Assembly (NCBI RefSeq): GCF_001949145.1
Contig: NW_019091384.1
Location: 1,015,214-1,079,213 of the forward strand
Reading direction: 5' to 3'
Length of the DNA stretch: 64,000 nucleotides
DNA from: Acanthaster planci
Lineage: Eukaryota; Echinodermata; Asteroidea; Valvatida; Acanthasteridae
Below, piece by piece: positions 52,470 to 64,000 of this stretch. A program made the position numbers and the translations under genes. The first letter of the stretch is position 1. Every line of letters starts with the position of its first letter. The notes under the pieces were generated by a model. It was not told the origin of the DNA, searched no databases, and saw only the letters and a list, made by a program, of their open reading frames with translations.

Positions 52470-53730
52470 TATTTTCCCGAACACCCCTGTCCATTTTATG
52501 GTATATTCCTTTCTTAAGTTGTCCAATAGAACCTCCCTCATTGAACTTGGCTACGACTGAGTCATTAACTATCTTTGCGACAGGAAACAATTTGTTGAAT
52601 AGAAAAATAACAAATCAAACCTGGAAGTGATTACCAAATGAATACCATAAAGCTAAATGTTAGGTTCATTGTACATGCAAACGATATTCGTAACTTCGAG
52701 ATTATCCTTTTTAAACTTTTGTTTGCGAGTTGTACCTATTTTTTAGTCACTGTCATTAAAATCAGCTAGTTCTAATTCTAAACGAAGATCTTACGGATAC
52801 CTTCATGTGGTTTAAAGTAACAAACTGTCGATATATGAAGAGAAAACATTTAGGTTTTATTTTCATATGAAGACAAAAAAAGTCGGATTTTGATTAACAT
52901 TATTAATTCTAAGACAAGTAGAGTAAATTTTATCAAATGTTTAATTGTTACAATTGACTGTAACCCAACGTGGAAGTTTCACTGTTAACAGGTTCACACA
53001 TCCAGGTTTGGTGTGTTCTGCGTATTCGAAATTTGCTGCCTAGAAACGTGCTTTTCCCGATTTATAAAACATGAATTCTATCATTCTATCATTTTACATG
53101 ACTAGATTAACAGTAAGATAAATGGATGAGTCATGACAACTTCTTGTTTCACACTGCACCCCTTTTAAGAATTGTTTAAATTATTTAAATTTGAAAGGAA
53201 CCTGCTACCTAATAATTTAAGACCCTTGTTTATCAGGGATCTAGCCGTTCATTTACACGACACAAGATTAGAAATAAACTTCACACTGCCAATTAACGCT
53301 TGGGAAAGACTTTCATTAAAACAGACATCAAGTCCTCTTCTCCGAAAATCAGCTTAATTACCTCTTTGCCCTTCTGACGGTGCACAGATTCAACAGACAA
53401 ATTAAAAAGTACTATTTCTGGTATAATATATTATATATTAAATAAGTCGGTATTAATGCAACACGTGATAACAAATTATCCTTTTATCAAGTCTTGTATT
53501 CCCAATCGTATTTCATTACTCACTTTTTCCTAAAGTTTTTAGGTTTTATTTAACTTTATTTATTTCAGTGATTGAAAATGATTTCAATTTAACTATAATT
53601 TTTCTTTCTCATCGTTGTCTTAAGTCCACTTGCAAAACTTGGTGTGACCCCATCTGTCACCATTTGTACTTAACTGTTGCATTCCACTGCATTATGTAGT
53701 GACATATTGAAATAAATCATTCCTCCTATT
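52470..53730 (+). mobile_element. Second decayed LINE fragment
   Basis: Several worn LINE words lie in order: SLIELGYD..VINYLCDRKQFVE (like the W..YL..R.Q stretch of reverse transcriptase), a HANDI-like relic of the FADD box, GVTIDCNPTWKFH-like text near 52955, and LLPNNLRPLF then VHLHDTR near 53195-53280, the usual C-terminal part. Frames are broken throughout. An AATAAA-rich tail near 53710-53735 may be the 3' end. Confidence 0.6.
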
Positions 53731-55911
53731 AATAAAGGAAGATTCCGTTTTCACTTAACAACTTTTACGACCACAGCCGCATATGTAAACTTGTAAGACG
53801 TGTACGTTAACACTCTACATGTTAGAAATTGGCTTTACTGCAAGCTGTGACTTTTGTCGAGTTTGCTTTTTCTTGCTTTTTAAAACTTTTCTCTCAAAAC
53901 TTATATGGACTTTGAAAATGACCATTCTCTGTGGCACTTTGGCAAATTGTCAATCTCAATCATACATACAAAATTTGACCTCGTGTGTTTGAATTTTTGG
54001 CCTGAAAGTTGTTTCAGAAAGCAAATACCTTTCATTTTTCTAGTCCCTGTTATATGCCAACAAATTTATTGTATTTTGACTTTACATTTTATGATGAATA
54101 CTGAAGCTACGAGTCCTATTAAATTGTGTTTTTGTATTCATGCCAGGTTCGATGAGTTGTACGCAAAAATTGAAAAGGTCAGGTTGCCATCATCACTTTG
54201 ATGTTTATGAATTATTTTATTCTTCTTGAACAAAATAGGGTATTTGCGATAGATTACTTGTGACGTCATGATTTTTTTCATCAGCTTGAAGGAATTTTTA
54301 TTTCTCAGGTAACAGAATATCAAATCGTCTCGGAACTTGGTAGGAAGATGTAGGTCTGCATTACAAATATGAAATGACGTCATAATGACGTCATTGAGGT
54401 TTTTTTCCAGAAACGTTTTTCTCCATCTTACTTCCTTTCAATAGGAATTTTCGACACTATTCCAAGTCGCTTTGTAGTTTAATAAATTATTGCATCTGAC
54501 TGTTTACTGACATTTTACATCTTTTTCCTTACCACAAGAAGGCTTTGAAAGCTTTTAAAATGTGGAAATGCCTTCCATTTTCTGCAAAGCAGACGCAGAT
54601 TCTAGTTAATTCTAATTTTCTATACCATTGGCAGAGTTTGAATTACATGTAATTCTGATCTACGTTCAAGTAAATGTTTAACGTAAACATAGTTCACAAG
54701 ATTATAATACTCAATATTACGGATCAAAGAAAGAAATCAAGAAGTGTCCTATTATTCCACTTTCCCCTTAAATTTCAAGGAAACGCTATACGGTTACCAA
54801 ATTACTTTGTTAGTAAACGTCAAACTCATTCAGTTGAATATCTGTTCTACTACTTTAATAAAACATGCTTTGCAACTCACGTGGAAAATGAGTTTTTCCA
54901 GAGGTCAAAAGGTGGTTTCTACCGATCAGATGCTTTCTTATCTAGGTGCAAGTATTTTCAAATTGTTGAACGAATCACTGATGCCTTCATTTATACTCCA
55001 CCAAGTGGTAGCCATTTCAAATTTCTACCTAAAAAATTGAAACTGTTTTCATAAGCAAACAACTTTCAAACAATTGAAATCACGGTATTCCACCGAAATG
55101 TATAACTGGTCATAAAATCAAGAACATTACTAGCAAACCTAACGTAATGACGGCTTAGTTGTGCTAAATCTTAAATAAGTGCTTAACGCACTTGGTGAAT
55201 TATCATCATGAGGTGTGAACTTGAAGGCACAGGAACTGTAACGATTAAAATGTAAATCGCTGTGTGACTGCAACGTCTTCCTTATACAGGGTGGAAATCA
55301 TGATGGGTTATGTTTGTAGCTGATATGACGAATTATCTCTAACTTCCGTGGATCAGTAGAACCTTCAACACTACGGACGAACAAAGAACGGTATGTATGT
55401 CCCAGGCTCAGGTGTGGGAAACTATAGGAGTGAAACAAAAGAAATAATACTCTTGTATCCTAGAACACAATTATAATTAAATATGCACCAGCTGAAGAAG
55501 GACACCAGACATCAGAACAACCTGTCTACATTGTTTGAAATGTATGCAATAAACATTTCTTAGGTAGGTATTAGACCTCTCAATGCTAGGCCTATACCAA
55601 TTTGTAAAAACTTTCTACGTTTTATTTTCACGTAATTCACCTTTCCTTTTTCACCAAAATATGTCTGGTTCTGCTTCTGCGCTGCCTCTCATTTTAATGT
55701 TGTTTTTCATTCACACTAAGATTACTTATTTTAAGTTATTCATACTGTTTTACGTCTGTCTTTTTAGCGGTAGCGGTCTTTTCCACTCCCTTATCAAAAA
55801 TTAAGTTAAAAAATTGTCAGAAAGTACAGAAACCTAAGTAGGGAATAAATATATCATGAAGAGATAAGAAAAGACAATCTGGATCTTTCTTCCAAACTAT
55901 TACAAAACTAT
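53731..55911. other. Gene-free stretch
   Basis: No exon was supported. TGACGTCA octamers occur at 54261 and twice at 54376-54397, in repeat-like context. I searched this stretch on the minus strand for the missing XDH C-terminus (an expected Trp-containing end) and did not find it. Confidence 0.45.
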
Positions 55912-55917
55912 TTTATT
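55912..55917 (-). terminator. XDH: Possible XDH poly(A) signal
   Basis: On the minus strand, AATAAA lies about 112 bases beyond the last recognised XDH exon donor. A short terminal exon between 55920 and 56010 would fit. Confidence 0.4.
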
Positions 55918-56028
55918 GCTACATATTTTGCCGTCTCCAAGAACCCCCTCCATAGCTGACATGACTGAACTGGCATGGCGAAGATAAGTTGTGACAAATA
56001 AGTGAGTCTAGAAGCTGCTTATCCTTAC
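55918..56028 (-). other. XDH: Probable location of the last XDH exon (unresolved)
   Basis: Three acceptor choices lie within 60 bases on the minus strand (CTTCTAG, CCATGCCAG, CAGTTCAG). The CCATGCCAG choice gives FSHVSYGGGSWRRQNM then stop, similar in length and Trp position to the XDH end but not in sequence. None is convincing. Confidence 0.25.
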
Positions 56029-56196
56029 CTGTTTAGTGAATTGGTCTTGGCAAGCCATTCGGATTCTTTCAGCGGTGGCGGGACTGTCAAGTTTGAATGG
56101 CCCACGAATGCCTGCATCATTCCTGGCCGACTGAATCGCATCCTTGATGGCAAAGAAAACCGATGCTGCTAGGAAAAAAGGCGGTTCGCCAATGGC
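56029..56196 (-). CDS. XDH: XDH exon with GEPP catalytic Glu
   Basis: Starts [20 protein letters not shown]. The Glu of GEPP is the base that activates the Mo-bound hydroxyl in known XDH. It continues to [20 protein letters not shown] and ends TKQ at a GTAAGG donor, phase 0. Confidence 0.95.
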
Positions 56197-59100
56197 CTGC
56201 ATAATGATATAAGAACAACTTAACTGAAAGGAAAAATCAAATTCCATTATCTATTTGACAAACTAAGTTAAATATTACAATCTTAACCCCAACTTCCGTC
56301 ACAATTTGGGTAAAAAAATTCCGCAATGCAAAGAATAAAGTCATTTAGCATCAGAGAACATCCTGTCTGTCACCTCTGAATTAATTCAATTACCACTTCA
56401 GTCATAAACATTTGTTTATTAATCTGTTCAACATTCCATCCTCCAAAGAATATCACTTAAAACAGACCGATATACCAAACCATGACACAGACAAAATATC
56501 TTAAAAACCAACCTTGGAGGAACACACATTGAATGGATTGGGTGCCCTGGTGAGCAGACTAACATTGAATTCTGCTGGGATATCACCACATGCTGGGATC
56601 TTATAAAAACCAGGTCCTTTGGTCAGCAAGTGACCTGTTGGGGTCACTCGGTAATCCTCCAGGACAAACATCCCGTAACCTTGAACGAAAGCTCCCTCAA
56701 TCTACCAAAATGTGAGAAGCAAATAGGAACAAAATTACAGGAGTCTGGCAATGTTTTTTTTATTCTGTATTTGGTATTTATTTACTGTAACTGTATAGTG
56801 CATTTGCTCCATGGTAATGTAGATCAGTTCGACAACTGGGACAAGTGATAATGAAATAACAGAGGCTTTGTTCTAATTGATTAATATAATCCACTTTTCA
56901 AGAAAAAGGGCGTGTAAACAACAGAAGGAATGTGGTCATTCACATGTAACAAAGAGGAAAATGGCAATAAATTCACGAGTACAAAGCAAGCTGTGTCAGA
57001 AGCACAATATGCACTGGTAAGTGTTCGATGTTTATTTGCATAATTAGGCCTAATCACCGAGTTTTGCTAATTGCACAAACTTAGTCCAACTCCATTGGTC
57101 AGATATTGCAATGACTGGAATCTACTTTACTGACAATGATTGCTGACAGTAAGTTAAACACTGTAATTATATACCTGTCCAATATCGATGGCCGGGTTGA
57201 TGCTGTCTCCCACATCCATGACAATGTCTGTCCTCAGCACCTGATGGTCGCCAGTCAGACAGTCAATCTCCACCTCCGACACAGCCGTGCCACAACAGAA
57301 ATAACTGAACCGCTTCCCCCGGCCAGTTTGCCGATCAAACTTCAAATCTGGGCCCCTAAAACAGACAAATCACAAGTTGATTTCCCTCTTGATGATGTAT
57401 ATGTAGGAACTTGTAGACACAAATACGAAAATAAATGCTTGAAAGAAGGCGCCATGAGAATATATTACGAGCAAATTCAGTCATGGAAATGATGTGCCTC
57501 ATACTTTCCTATAATCAATTTTGGTAAGGTACTTTAATTTTAAACGAACTTTTGCAAGCTTTTCGGTCCACCCAGTAGGAGATCTTATACCAATAAACAG
57601 AAAAAGGTGACTGTTTGCTTCAATTGTTCAGAAGTTACCAAACCAAAAGTTTGACTCACGAGTAGAATCCGGTGGTAGACAGACTAACCCGATTTAAATA
57701 AGCTGCTTTCACCTGAAACACATCAAAGATTGAGAAAATTTTTAACAACAATTGAAGAAAACAATTGTAGAGGTTGAAACCGAGCATTTTGCCCTGACAG
57801 AAAGCATGAATAATGAAATGAACCAGTACACTTGATACCACTGGAGCGGGACTTGATCCGGTGATGTGACCTCTCCTGACAAATTGTTCTCTCCTGTTAT
57901 CCTGACAAATGCTTTCTTTAACCAAACACGAATATAAAATATGTCAATCGCATACAAAAGGAGGGCTATTTATACGCCTACAGAACTCTACTGTGATACA
58001 AAATCACAAAAGTAAAGAATGTTGCAAAATTAAAAACACGTTAAAACCCCATGAAGACTGGGCACACAATGGTGCAAGTTATATAGCTAAAGTTTATGAG
58101 AATAATTTCAACCCAGTATTGTTCAGGAATGCTCACCCAGTCTTCCCATGTTCCTTTGGGGTTGTCACGCATGAATGGCTCCAAGTTATGCAACACTGTT
58201 TCACATGCAGTCTGAAAAATTGAAAACACAGCATAACATGATTTAATGTTTCACTGCATGATTCAGCATCAAGGCTCGTTCAGTAGCAAGTTTTCAATTG
58301 AAGAAGCGCTCACGTATGTGATCGTATACATTCTGGGGCTGCAATTGGAAACACAAATTTTCCAAAGATACAAAACTTGTTCTTGACGGCAAAAAATGAT
58401 AAAATGCTAATAATGCCACTAAAGTATTTGATACTGAACCTGGGGAGTGAGGAATGTTTAATATGTAAATTAGGCCACTGTGTAAGCACTTGAACATGGC
58501 ATGAGTAAGCATACAGCTTAGCTTAGACCGATCAGGACTGCAAAATGCAAACCTGGACTGTGTAGTAGACAAACAGGTTTGTACTTCCTGTGCAGCTTCA
58601 AAAGGACCCTTATAGAGACCCAAACCAGGAGATAAAACAAAAAATCGGCCCACCGTGACCCCGCCCCCATGCCGTAACCATATAGGCATTACCTGAGATT
58701 CTTGTGGATAGTAATCTGAAAGGCAAGAGGGTCATGATGAAAGAACTGCTGCAAAAAGATATCCTCAGCCAAATCCACTCTGGCTATAGGAGAAAAAGTG
58801 AGACGCCAGGAAACTTTTCCACGGCTCAACATAACCCGTGACGCAGTACAGGAGGCCCAACTAAATAGAGGGGAGAACCCCTCCAGCGTCGTGAGATTCC
58901 AACCACCCCCTGGTGTAAACAGGCAGTGACCTGGGATTATTGGTAACTACTGTAGATTAATAATTCCCAGTTATCCACAGGTTGAGAGATACCACGAGTG
59001 AAACAGTCGCTAGAGTGACATCCCATACTATAAGCCCATTTGGTTCAACAAGAACAATGGCCTCACTGAGATAATGGCCCACAATTTGCTGGAACACCAT

Positions 59101-62100
59101 ACCAGGAAGGAGATGTGTGATTCATTGGGTGTAAACCAAGTCAAATCTTCCCCACAACACCCCAAATTTCACGGTTTCATGAAACGCGCCATGCGGATAG
59201 TTATACATGTATGTCACTCATTTGAGAAGTGCCCCCTAAAGTCAAAACAAAACGCAGAGAAGGCATTAGCTGCTACATGTATACCTACATACAACCCCAT
59301 CGACTCCAAACTGCCATCTCAACCTGAGATCCTATTTGGCCAACCAGTTCACACAAGCCAACTTAGCCGCAAGCCGTAAACACGTGCAAGGCCGAGTTGA
59401 GGATGTTCAGGATAGACACGAAGAGAGACGCTACGGAACAAAGACAGTCTAATATGACCAGAAATATTCTGCCATGGAGATTCCATCTCTCTATGTTCTC
59501 CAAAAAAACAACAACAACAACAATAACACTAACAAATTCCCGATCAAGACTCATGAGCATACAAAGAGCCGAGGTCGTACAAACTTTACACACCCAACAG
59601 CTTCATAATAAGGCGAAATAGGACCCTCCTCAGAGAAAAGACAAACCTTTTCAATCAACTAAACCCGCAGATTTGCAGCAACAAGGAGCAAGAACGAGAG
59701 AAATGCCAAACTGGTGAGGTACACTCAGCAATCTGAAACTACCTAGAAGTTTAATGTTTGAGTTGTTCTTGAGTAGTGTTTACAATCTTTAACCTAAGTA
59801 GAATCCGCTCTAAAAAGATTTTAAAGGCTTGATTGTTAACAGTCACATGATTTCTAATCCAAACGTAATCGTTTCAGTTTGAGTCAAACCTCAGATTTAG
59901 AATCTAAAGAGTAGAGAAAGTTGTGGAATCTAAATTACATACATGTATTTATAAGAGTGCAATCGTCAACGCTAAAAGGTTTTGCAAAATGTCATTTATT
60001 AAACACTGAATAAGATGCAAGCATGTTGATATTTGAATCTCCTTTATTCAACAATGTCATTATCACACAGATATCTACTCAGCATTTCTTTTCCAAAATT
60101 GTGCTCTCAAAGGGGCAGATGTTACAATGTGTAATTTAGGGCACTATGTCAGCGAATTAATACAGCTCGAGTATTATTGTACACTAGCTCAGACAGATCA
60201 GAAACATGGATGAATAAACGACTCGACAATCATCTACGTTTGGCCATGGGATATTATTTCAAGTGACTGAAAATTTTCCAGGTTTAAAGTTACAGTTTTG
60301 GAGCCACTGATCATATGAACAGAATCAAACATTGCTTTATAGCAGAGTACACGTCAAATGAATTATGTATAACATTTTGGCTGGTCATTTTTTTCTCTGA
60401 CCATGCACCATGCACCCAATTTCATAAAACTCATTGTGACTTACCGGGGTAAGATGCATTCTGGCACTTCAACATGTCCTTAATTTCAAACATGTTGCAA
60501 GGGAGATCAATTAATTTTTGTTACAAACCAAAGTTATACAGCAATGAGAACAAAATTATTGTCATTCTATTTAAGTACTCAGAGGAATTGAAATTCGTTA
60601 TGGCTTCGGGTTAATGTGTTGTTTTTAAACAAACCCAGAACATTCCCTATCTTGGGCACAATTCAAGAATCCTGGTTGGCGGAGCGTACCATATACACTG
60701 TATGTCCCAACTCAAGTCATGATGCAGTGAAGCATGTCATGAAATCAGGTGCTAATGGGTATAGCCTCATCTTTACCTTAATGGCCATTCCGTTGAGGTC
60801 AGAACCAACACTGGCAGCAGTGGGTGAGGTGTTTGGCACCTTGGACGAGTCGGTGTCCATGATGTGGATCTTCTCCTGGGGGATCCTCAGGGCCCGACTT
60901 GCCACCTGGATCATCTTGGTGTGCAAACCTTGGCCCATCTCAACACCACTGTGGCTGATCAGAACTGTGCCGTCAGTGTAGATGTGTACCAAGGCACCAG
61001 CCTATGACAATTTAAAAAAAAAATGCCGTCTCAAAAGTGAGTATATAGTCCCCTATATTATTTCGAAGTCATAATATTAAGAGATTCAATTCTCGAACTC
61101 TTCATAACTCATGTGTCTGTACAAATGGCCCAATTCTTCCAATATGTGAAATAACCCACTCCATCCGCAACACAGACGATGCATTAGCTCTTGTGTTCAA
61201 TTGCGAAGTCTGTTCATTGTTAGCAATTTTAGGCTGGCGTCTTGTGGAAGGTCTTGTGTTAATGAATGTATACCCCAAAAAATGATGCATAAAAATCGGC
61301 GGTGCAATGAGAGAACTTCAGTGTCACATTCTACTTTTGGCCAAGATCCATCCTTCATCTCGCGAAGGATTAAGAACAAGAACTACGTGCAAGAACTACA
61401 TGAGCAACATTTCTATTCATCCAGGTAGGATGACAGGTGAGCTAAAAACTCCCCATATCAAGCGTTTAAAGTGAATCACTATTTAGAGAGTAGCCCTTAC
61501 ACTTCTTATCTGAGTTAAAAGAAGAAACCAGGCTAATATCAGGAAAATAATAAGGCAATTTAATTTGGCCCACCTGGTTTAGTGTGGTGAAGGCAAATGA
61601 GATTCCAAACTTTGTTGGAGTGGCAGCAATACCTCGCTTGCGCCAGCGATTCTCACTGAAAAGATGAATTTGATTTGAGTCTTTCACTTCCAATGATTGC
61701 AGTGCGTACAGCTCATTAAATGCAAAAGATGTTTTATTTAATACACAGCTGAAATTTGAAATTCGTAATATTAAGCCAAAATACTAAAGCTAAGCTAGCA
61801 TGCAACCAATTCCTCACAAACACGTGTTACTTCTTCTTTTACTTATTAAACTGGTCCACATCTCGTCGACGTTTTTCATAATCACTCTTAGTGAGACATT
61901 TCTTCCAACATCTCCCCAGGTTCCAATTCTTAAGCTCCTGGCCCAAGAAGTTTTCGTCCCCTTCAGTGTAGAAGTGACGTTCACGCAACTAGAACGTAAG
62001 CAGACAAGGGCATTACGGCATAAAAACACTGACACAATGTTGATCTGGTTGTGCTGCTCCACAGAATGAAAAGAAACTTGACTAGAGTTGTGGTCAAGCC

Positions 62101-64000
62101 AAATTAAAGTCCCGGGGAGGCAATCACCTACAAGTCAATTTTAAGCCACCCTGTCTTCAACCAAGTCACAAGTTATTCACATGGACTGTGACGTAGGCAT
62201 TCTTTTACACTGTTACTAATGATTGGTCTTGTTTATAGGATTGTGAGTGGAGTTGTAAAGTAACTTAACTGTAATGGACTCAGCCACAACACTGAATAGA
62301 ATGCAAATTAACTCAGCAAGGCAATCCTATCGTGAAAATAAATACACATACAATAATTTAAGGGGAAATTTCTCTTTCTCTTTTGATTTCTCTTTTGAAA
62401 CAATGACAATTTTTCCCCAAATAACAGATTATGAGTTTGAAAAGACAGCGTAGTACTGCATTTAGTGGAGACAATTATTTTTGCACTACACATTGCATGC
62501 AATTATTTCAATGTAAACTGCCCAATCTAATAACTGTGTACACAAAAACCACAACCATTGTTTTTCATGTGTCCAGTGCTAGAAACAATAGATAACCGAC
62601 TGTAATAATTTGCTCAGATCAGAAATGAAGCTGGGGGAAAAAAAGGGACAGATGGGGAGCAGGGGTGATGTCCACCAATATAACACTCTCACTTTTAATT
62701 CTGACAGTCCGTATCTTCCGGCGATCTCGGACATGATGGATTCCATGATCAACATGACCTGTGGGCAACCAAAGCCACGGAAGGCTGTATTGGATGGCAG
62801 GTTGGTCTTGCATAGGTGACCCTCCACTTGGAAATTGGGAATGTTGTAGCAGTTGTCAGCATGATAAGCTGCATTCTCCATAACCTTCACAATGAACAAA
62901 AAAATGAAGTCATCACACTTCCCTAATGCAGAAACGTGTGTACATTTTTCTTCATAAGCCTACACCAGTAAGCAAGGTCATTCAGACTGGGGGGGATTAG
63001 GAAAAAGCCGGGTCGCACATCAACTTCAGCAAGTCCTTAAAAGTAATCATTATCTTATTCATAAGACATTTGGAGAAGGCCAGTCTCGAGTCATGTAGTT
63101 AAAAATGAACTATGATGTTCCCTTGTCACAGGTTTCTTACAATGTTTCATCTTGAACTTTGTGACATTTTGCAATAATGATTTCGGTTGTGACTGTAAGT
63201 TGTGGTTGATATGGCTCAATGGCATGGTGAATGTGGAGTGACTGATTGCGATGGGATAAAGAGTTTAATGGGAAAATTCGGACAACATTGGTGGAAGATT
63301 AGGACTCTGATCAAGCAAAATCAGTGATGAGTGATGACGAAAATGGTTTAATAGGACAATATTCCTCACTGCAACAAGCAAATATCCCCGGGCTTGGTCT
63401 GATTTGACAGGGGATGCATGCCACCATCTAAAATGCCTTCACTTTGATGACAAGGCCATGCAAAACTGTTCCTGTCCTTGTACAAGCCATTAATGTTGTA
63501 TCGTATTACGATAATATTATGAGATAGTTGAGATGTGATGGGAGGTGATGGTTTCAGGAATGTGTAGATGTTGCGCGCCCACTATGCAGGGATTATGATT
63601 TTCAGCACATAGAGACTTCAATATGCAATGCACCTAATACAAGAACAGTTTACTATCATCATAACTTGCTCTCTCAGTGTACAAAATACTATTTGTGCCA
63701 CAGTTCACACAATAAAGAAAAGAATTTAGTAAAGTGATAGATTTATCATCTTATTATAAAAACGTGAAAAACACGTTTCGTGTATTTTTTTGGAAATGCA
63801 AAGTAGTTGACGTTGAAAAAAATCTTACTGCAGAGGACAAATCATACGAGAATCCACAATTGGAGTACAGATCGATCTGCAGTGCCCTCACTTGACCGTC
63901 ACTGGCAAGTCCCACCTTGTAGCGACCCAAGAATGGATGGCGGGTCCCCGTCATGTTCATGTCTTCGTCACGGTCCAGCATCAAGCGCACTGGACGACTT
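56029..64000 (-). CDS. XDH: Xanthine dehydrogenase/oxidase, C-terminal half (10 exons, partial)
   Basis: Ten exons join in frame to about 494 codons, matching roughly residues 820-1300 of vertebrate XDH, the molybdenum-cofactor domain. The enzyme oxidises hypoxanthine to xanthine and to uric acid in purine breakdown. Seen: [24 protein letters not shown] with the purine-binding Arg, [71 protein letters not shown] and the catalytic-Glu motif GEPP followed by [19 protein letters not shown] rather than an aldehyde-oxidase-type motif argues for XDH. The N-terminal Fe-S and FAD parts lie beyond 64000. The last exon is not identified. Some pocket residues are unusual. A Ty3/gypsy relic lies in one intron. 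Confidence 0.95.
56513..56701 (-). CDS. XDH: XDH exon, IEGAFVQG to SSK
   Basis: Sixty-three codons: [49 protein letters not shown] and VCSSK. Phase 0 at both ends. The order and length match the XDH family. Confidence 0.94.
57175..57355 (-). CDS. XDH: XDH exon with [12 protein letters not shown]
   Basis: One base completes Ser, then [37 protein letters not shown] and [16 protein letters not shown]. Just before SEVE, family members usually read F-[TS]-Y-G-V-A-C; here it is F-C-C-G-T-A-V. Confidence 0.93.
57660..57712 (-). CDS. XDH: XDH exon, [17 protein letters not shown]
   Basis: A short exon, phase 0 to phase 2, donor [17 protein letters not shown] is a family motif in the Mo domain. Confidence 0.92.
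58137..58211 (-). CDS. XDH: XDH exon, [13 protein letters not shown] to GTWEDW
   Basis: Twenty-five codons, acceptor TTTTTCAG, donor TGG|GTGAGC, phase 0-0. Ends NPKGTWEDW, matching the NPxGxWEDW motif of XDH. Confidence 0.93.
58212..60776. other. XDH intron carrying a Ty3/gypsy relic
   Basis: A 2.6-kb intron. About 58725-59620 is the retroelement piece. The remainder (58212-58724 and 59621-60776) shows no gene. Confidence 0.7.
58725..59620 (+). mobile_element. Broken Ty3/gypsy-type integrase fragment
   Basis: Opposite in strand to XDH. Across shifting frames one can read an integrase: [43 protein letters not shown], the conserved DNGPQF near 59070, then [16 protein letters not shown] and PEILFGQPV. 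This is the order of the integrase core in Ty3/gypsy elements. Stops and shifts separate the blocks and no LTRs were recognised, so it is a dead internal fragment. Confidence 0.8.
60777..61001 (-). CDS. XDH: XDH exon, [11 protein letters not shown] to DLNGMAIK
   Basis: Seventy-five codons, phase 0-0. Carries [35 protein letters not shown] and [16 protein letters not shown], among the best conserved parts of the family, lining the Mo cofactor. Confidence 0.95.
61574..61655 (-). CDS. XDH: XDH exon, ENRWRKRG to LNQ
   Basis: The acceptor is CTTTTCAG, phase 2. [20 protein letters not shown] then FTTLNQ. The Phe of GISF is the conserved substrate-stacking position in this motif. Confidence 0.94.
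61843..61988 (-). CDS. XDH: XDH exon, [11 protein letters not shown] to DVDQFN
   Basis: Found by phase and motif rather than from a long frame: acceptor [39 protein letters not shown], donor AA|GTAAAA, phase 2. It fills the gap between neighbouring exons exactly. Confidence 0.9.
61989..62692. other. XDH intron, nothing seen
   Basis: AT-rich, with no repeat or exon recognised. Confidence 0.5.
62693..62884 (-). CDS. XDH: XDH exon with FRGFG substrate-arginine motif
   Basis: Sixty-four codons, phase 0-0. [52 protein letters not shown]. The Arg of FRGFG contacts the purine in XDH. The usual GGPQGM is GCPQVM here. Confidence 0.94.
62885..63828. other. XDH intron, nothing seen
   Basis: No exon or mobile element was recognised in this 0.9-kb intron. 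Confidence 0.5.
63829..64000 (-). CDS. XDH: XDH exon at the window edge (5' end outside)
   Basis: Reads [35 protein letters not shown] and ends DLSSA at a GTAAGA donor, phase 0. The exon continues past 64000. Confidence 0.94.

Noticed and set aside
54250-54400. Cluster of TGACGTCA (CRE) octamers as an enhancer
   Set aside because: Similar text recurs near 51430 in a repeat-like context, so the octamers look like part of a dispersed repeat.

Overview
The window is animal nuclear DNA. It has long introns with GT-AG borders, many decayed transposons and only three clear genes. Frequent AGGCCT-type words, a Penelope-like endonuclease relic and many small inverted-repeat elements suggest a marine invertebrate, perhaps an invertebrate deuterostome such as an echinoderm. 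That placement is a guess. No bacterial or viral gene was seen.

Layout: 1-340 is the tail of a Penelope-like retroelement (GIY-YIG domain). About 560-3640 is a decayed LINE. 3640-7790 is gene-poor, with two weak exon candidates. 7792-36814 (+) is a 16-exon gene for a single-pass membrane protein of about 1108 residues: signal peptide, 12-cysteine IGFBP-N-like module, FN3, four vWC, FN3, two vWC, two FN3, transmembrane helix and a tyrosine-rich tail. Every junction stays in frame. The vWC + FN3 + TM + short tail design resembles Drosophila Stranded at second (Sas). Its introns hold a minisatellite, small foldback elements and a tRNA-like relic.

41929-46382 (+) is DPY30 in four exons, 108 codons, a core subunit of H3K4 methyltransferase complexes. 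Its first intron contains a 47-bp tandem repeat interrupted by a 798-base run of N. Downstream, a 0.7-kb segment occurs twice (47225-47926 and 49619-50322). Both copies run into the same end of an inverted-repeat element but continue into opposite ends of its interior. A second decayed LINE lies near 52470-53730.

55912-64000 (-) is the 3' part of a xanthine dehydrogenase gene: ten exons covering the molybdenum-domain C-terminal region, running off the right edge. The XDH-type GEPP motif and purine-binding arginine are present, but several residues around the active site differ from those usual in XDH. A broken Ty3/gypsy integrase lies in one intron on the opposite strand.

The three genes show no sign of acting in a common pathway. 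The most interesting items are the mosaic receptor with two possible C-termini, the divergent XDH pocket, and the inverted-repeat element that carries a membrane-type peptide in two copies.
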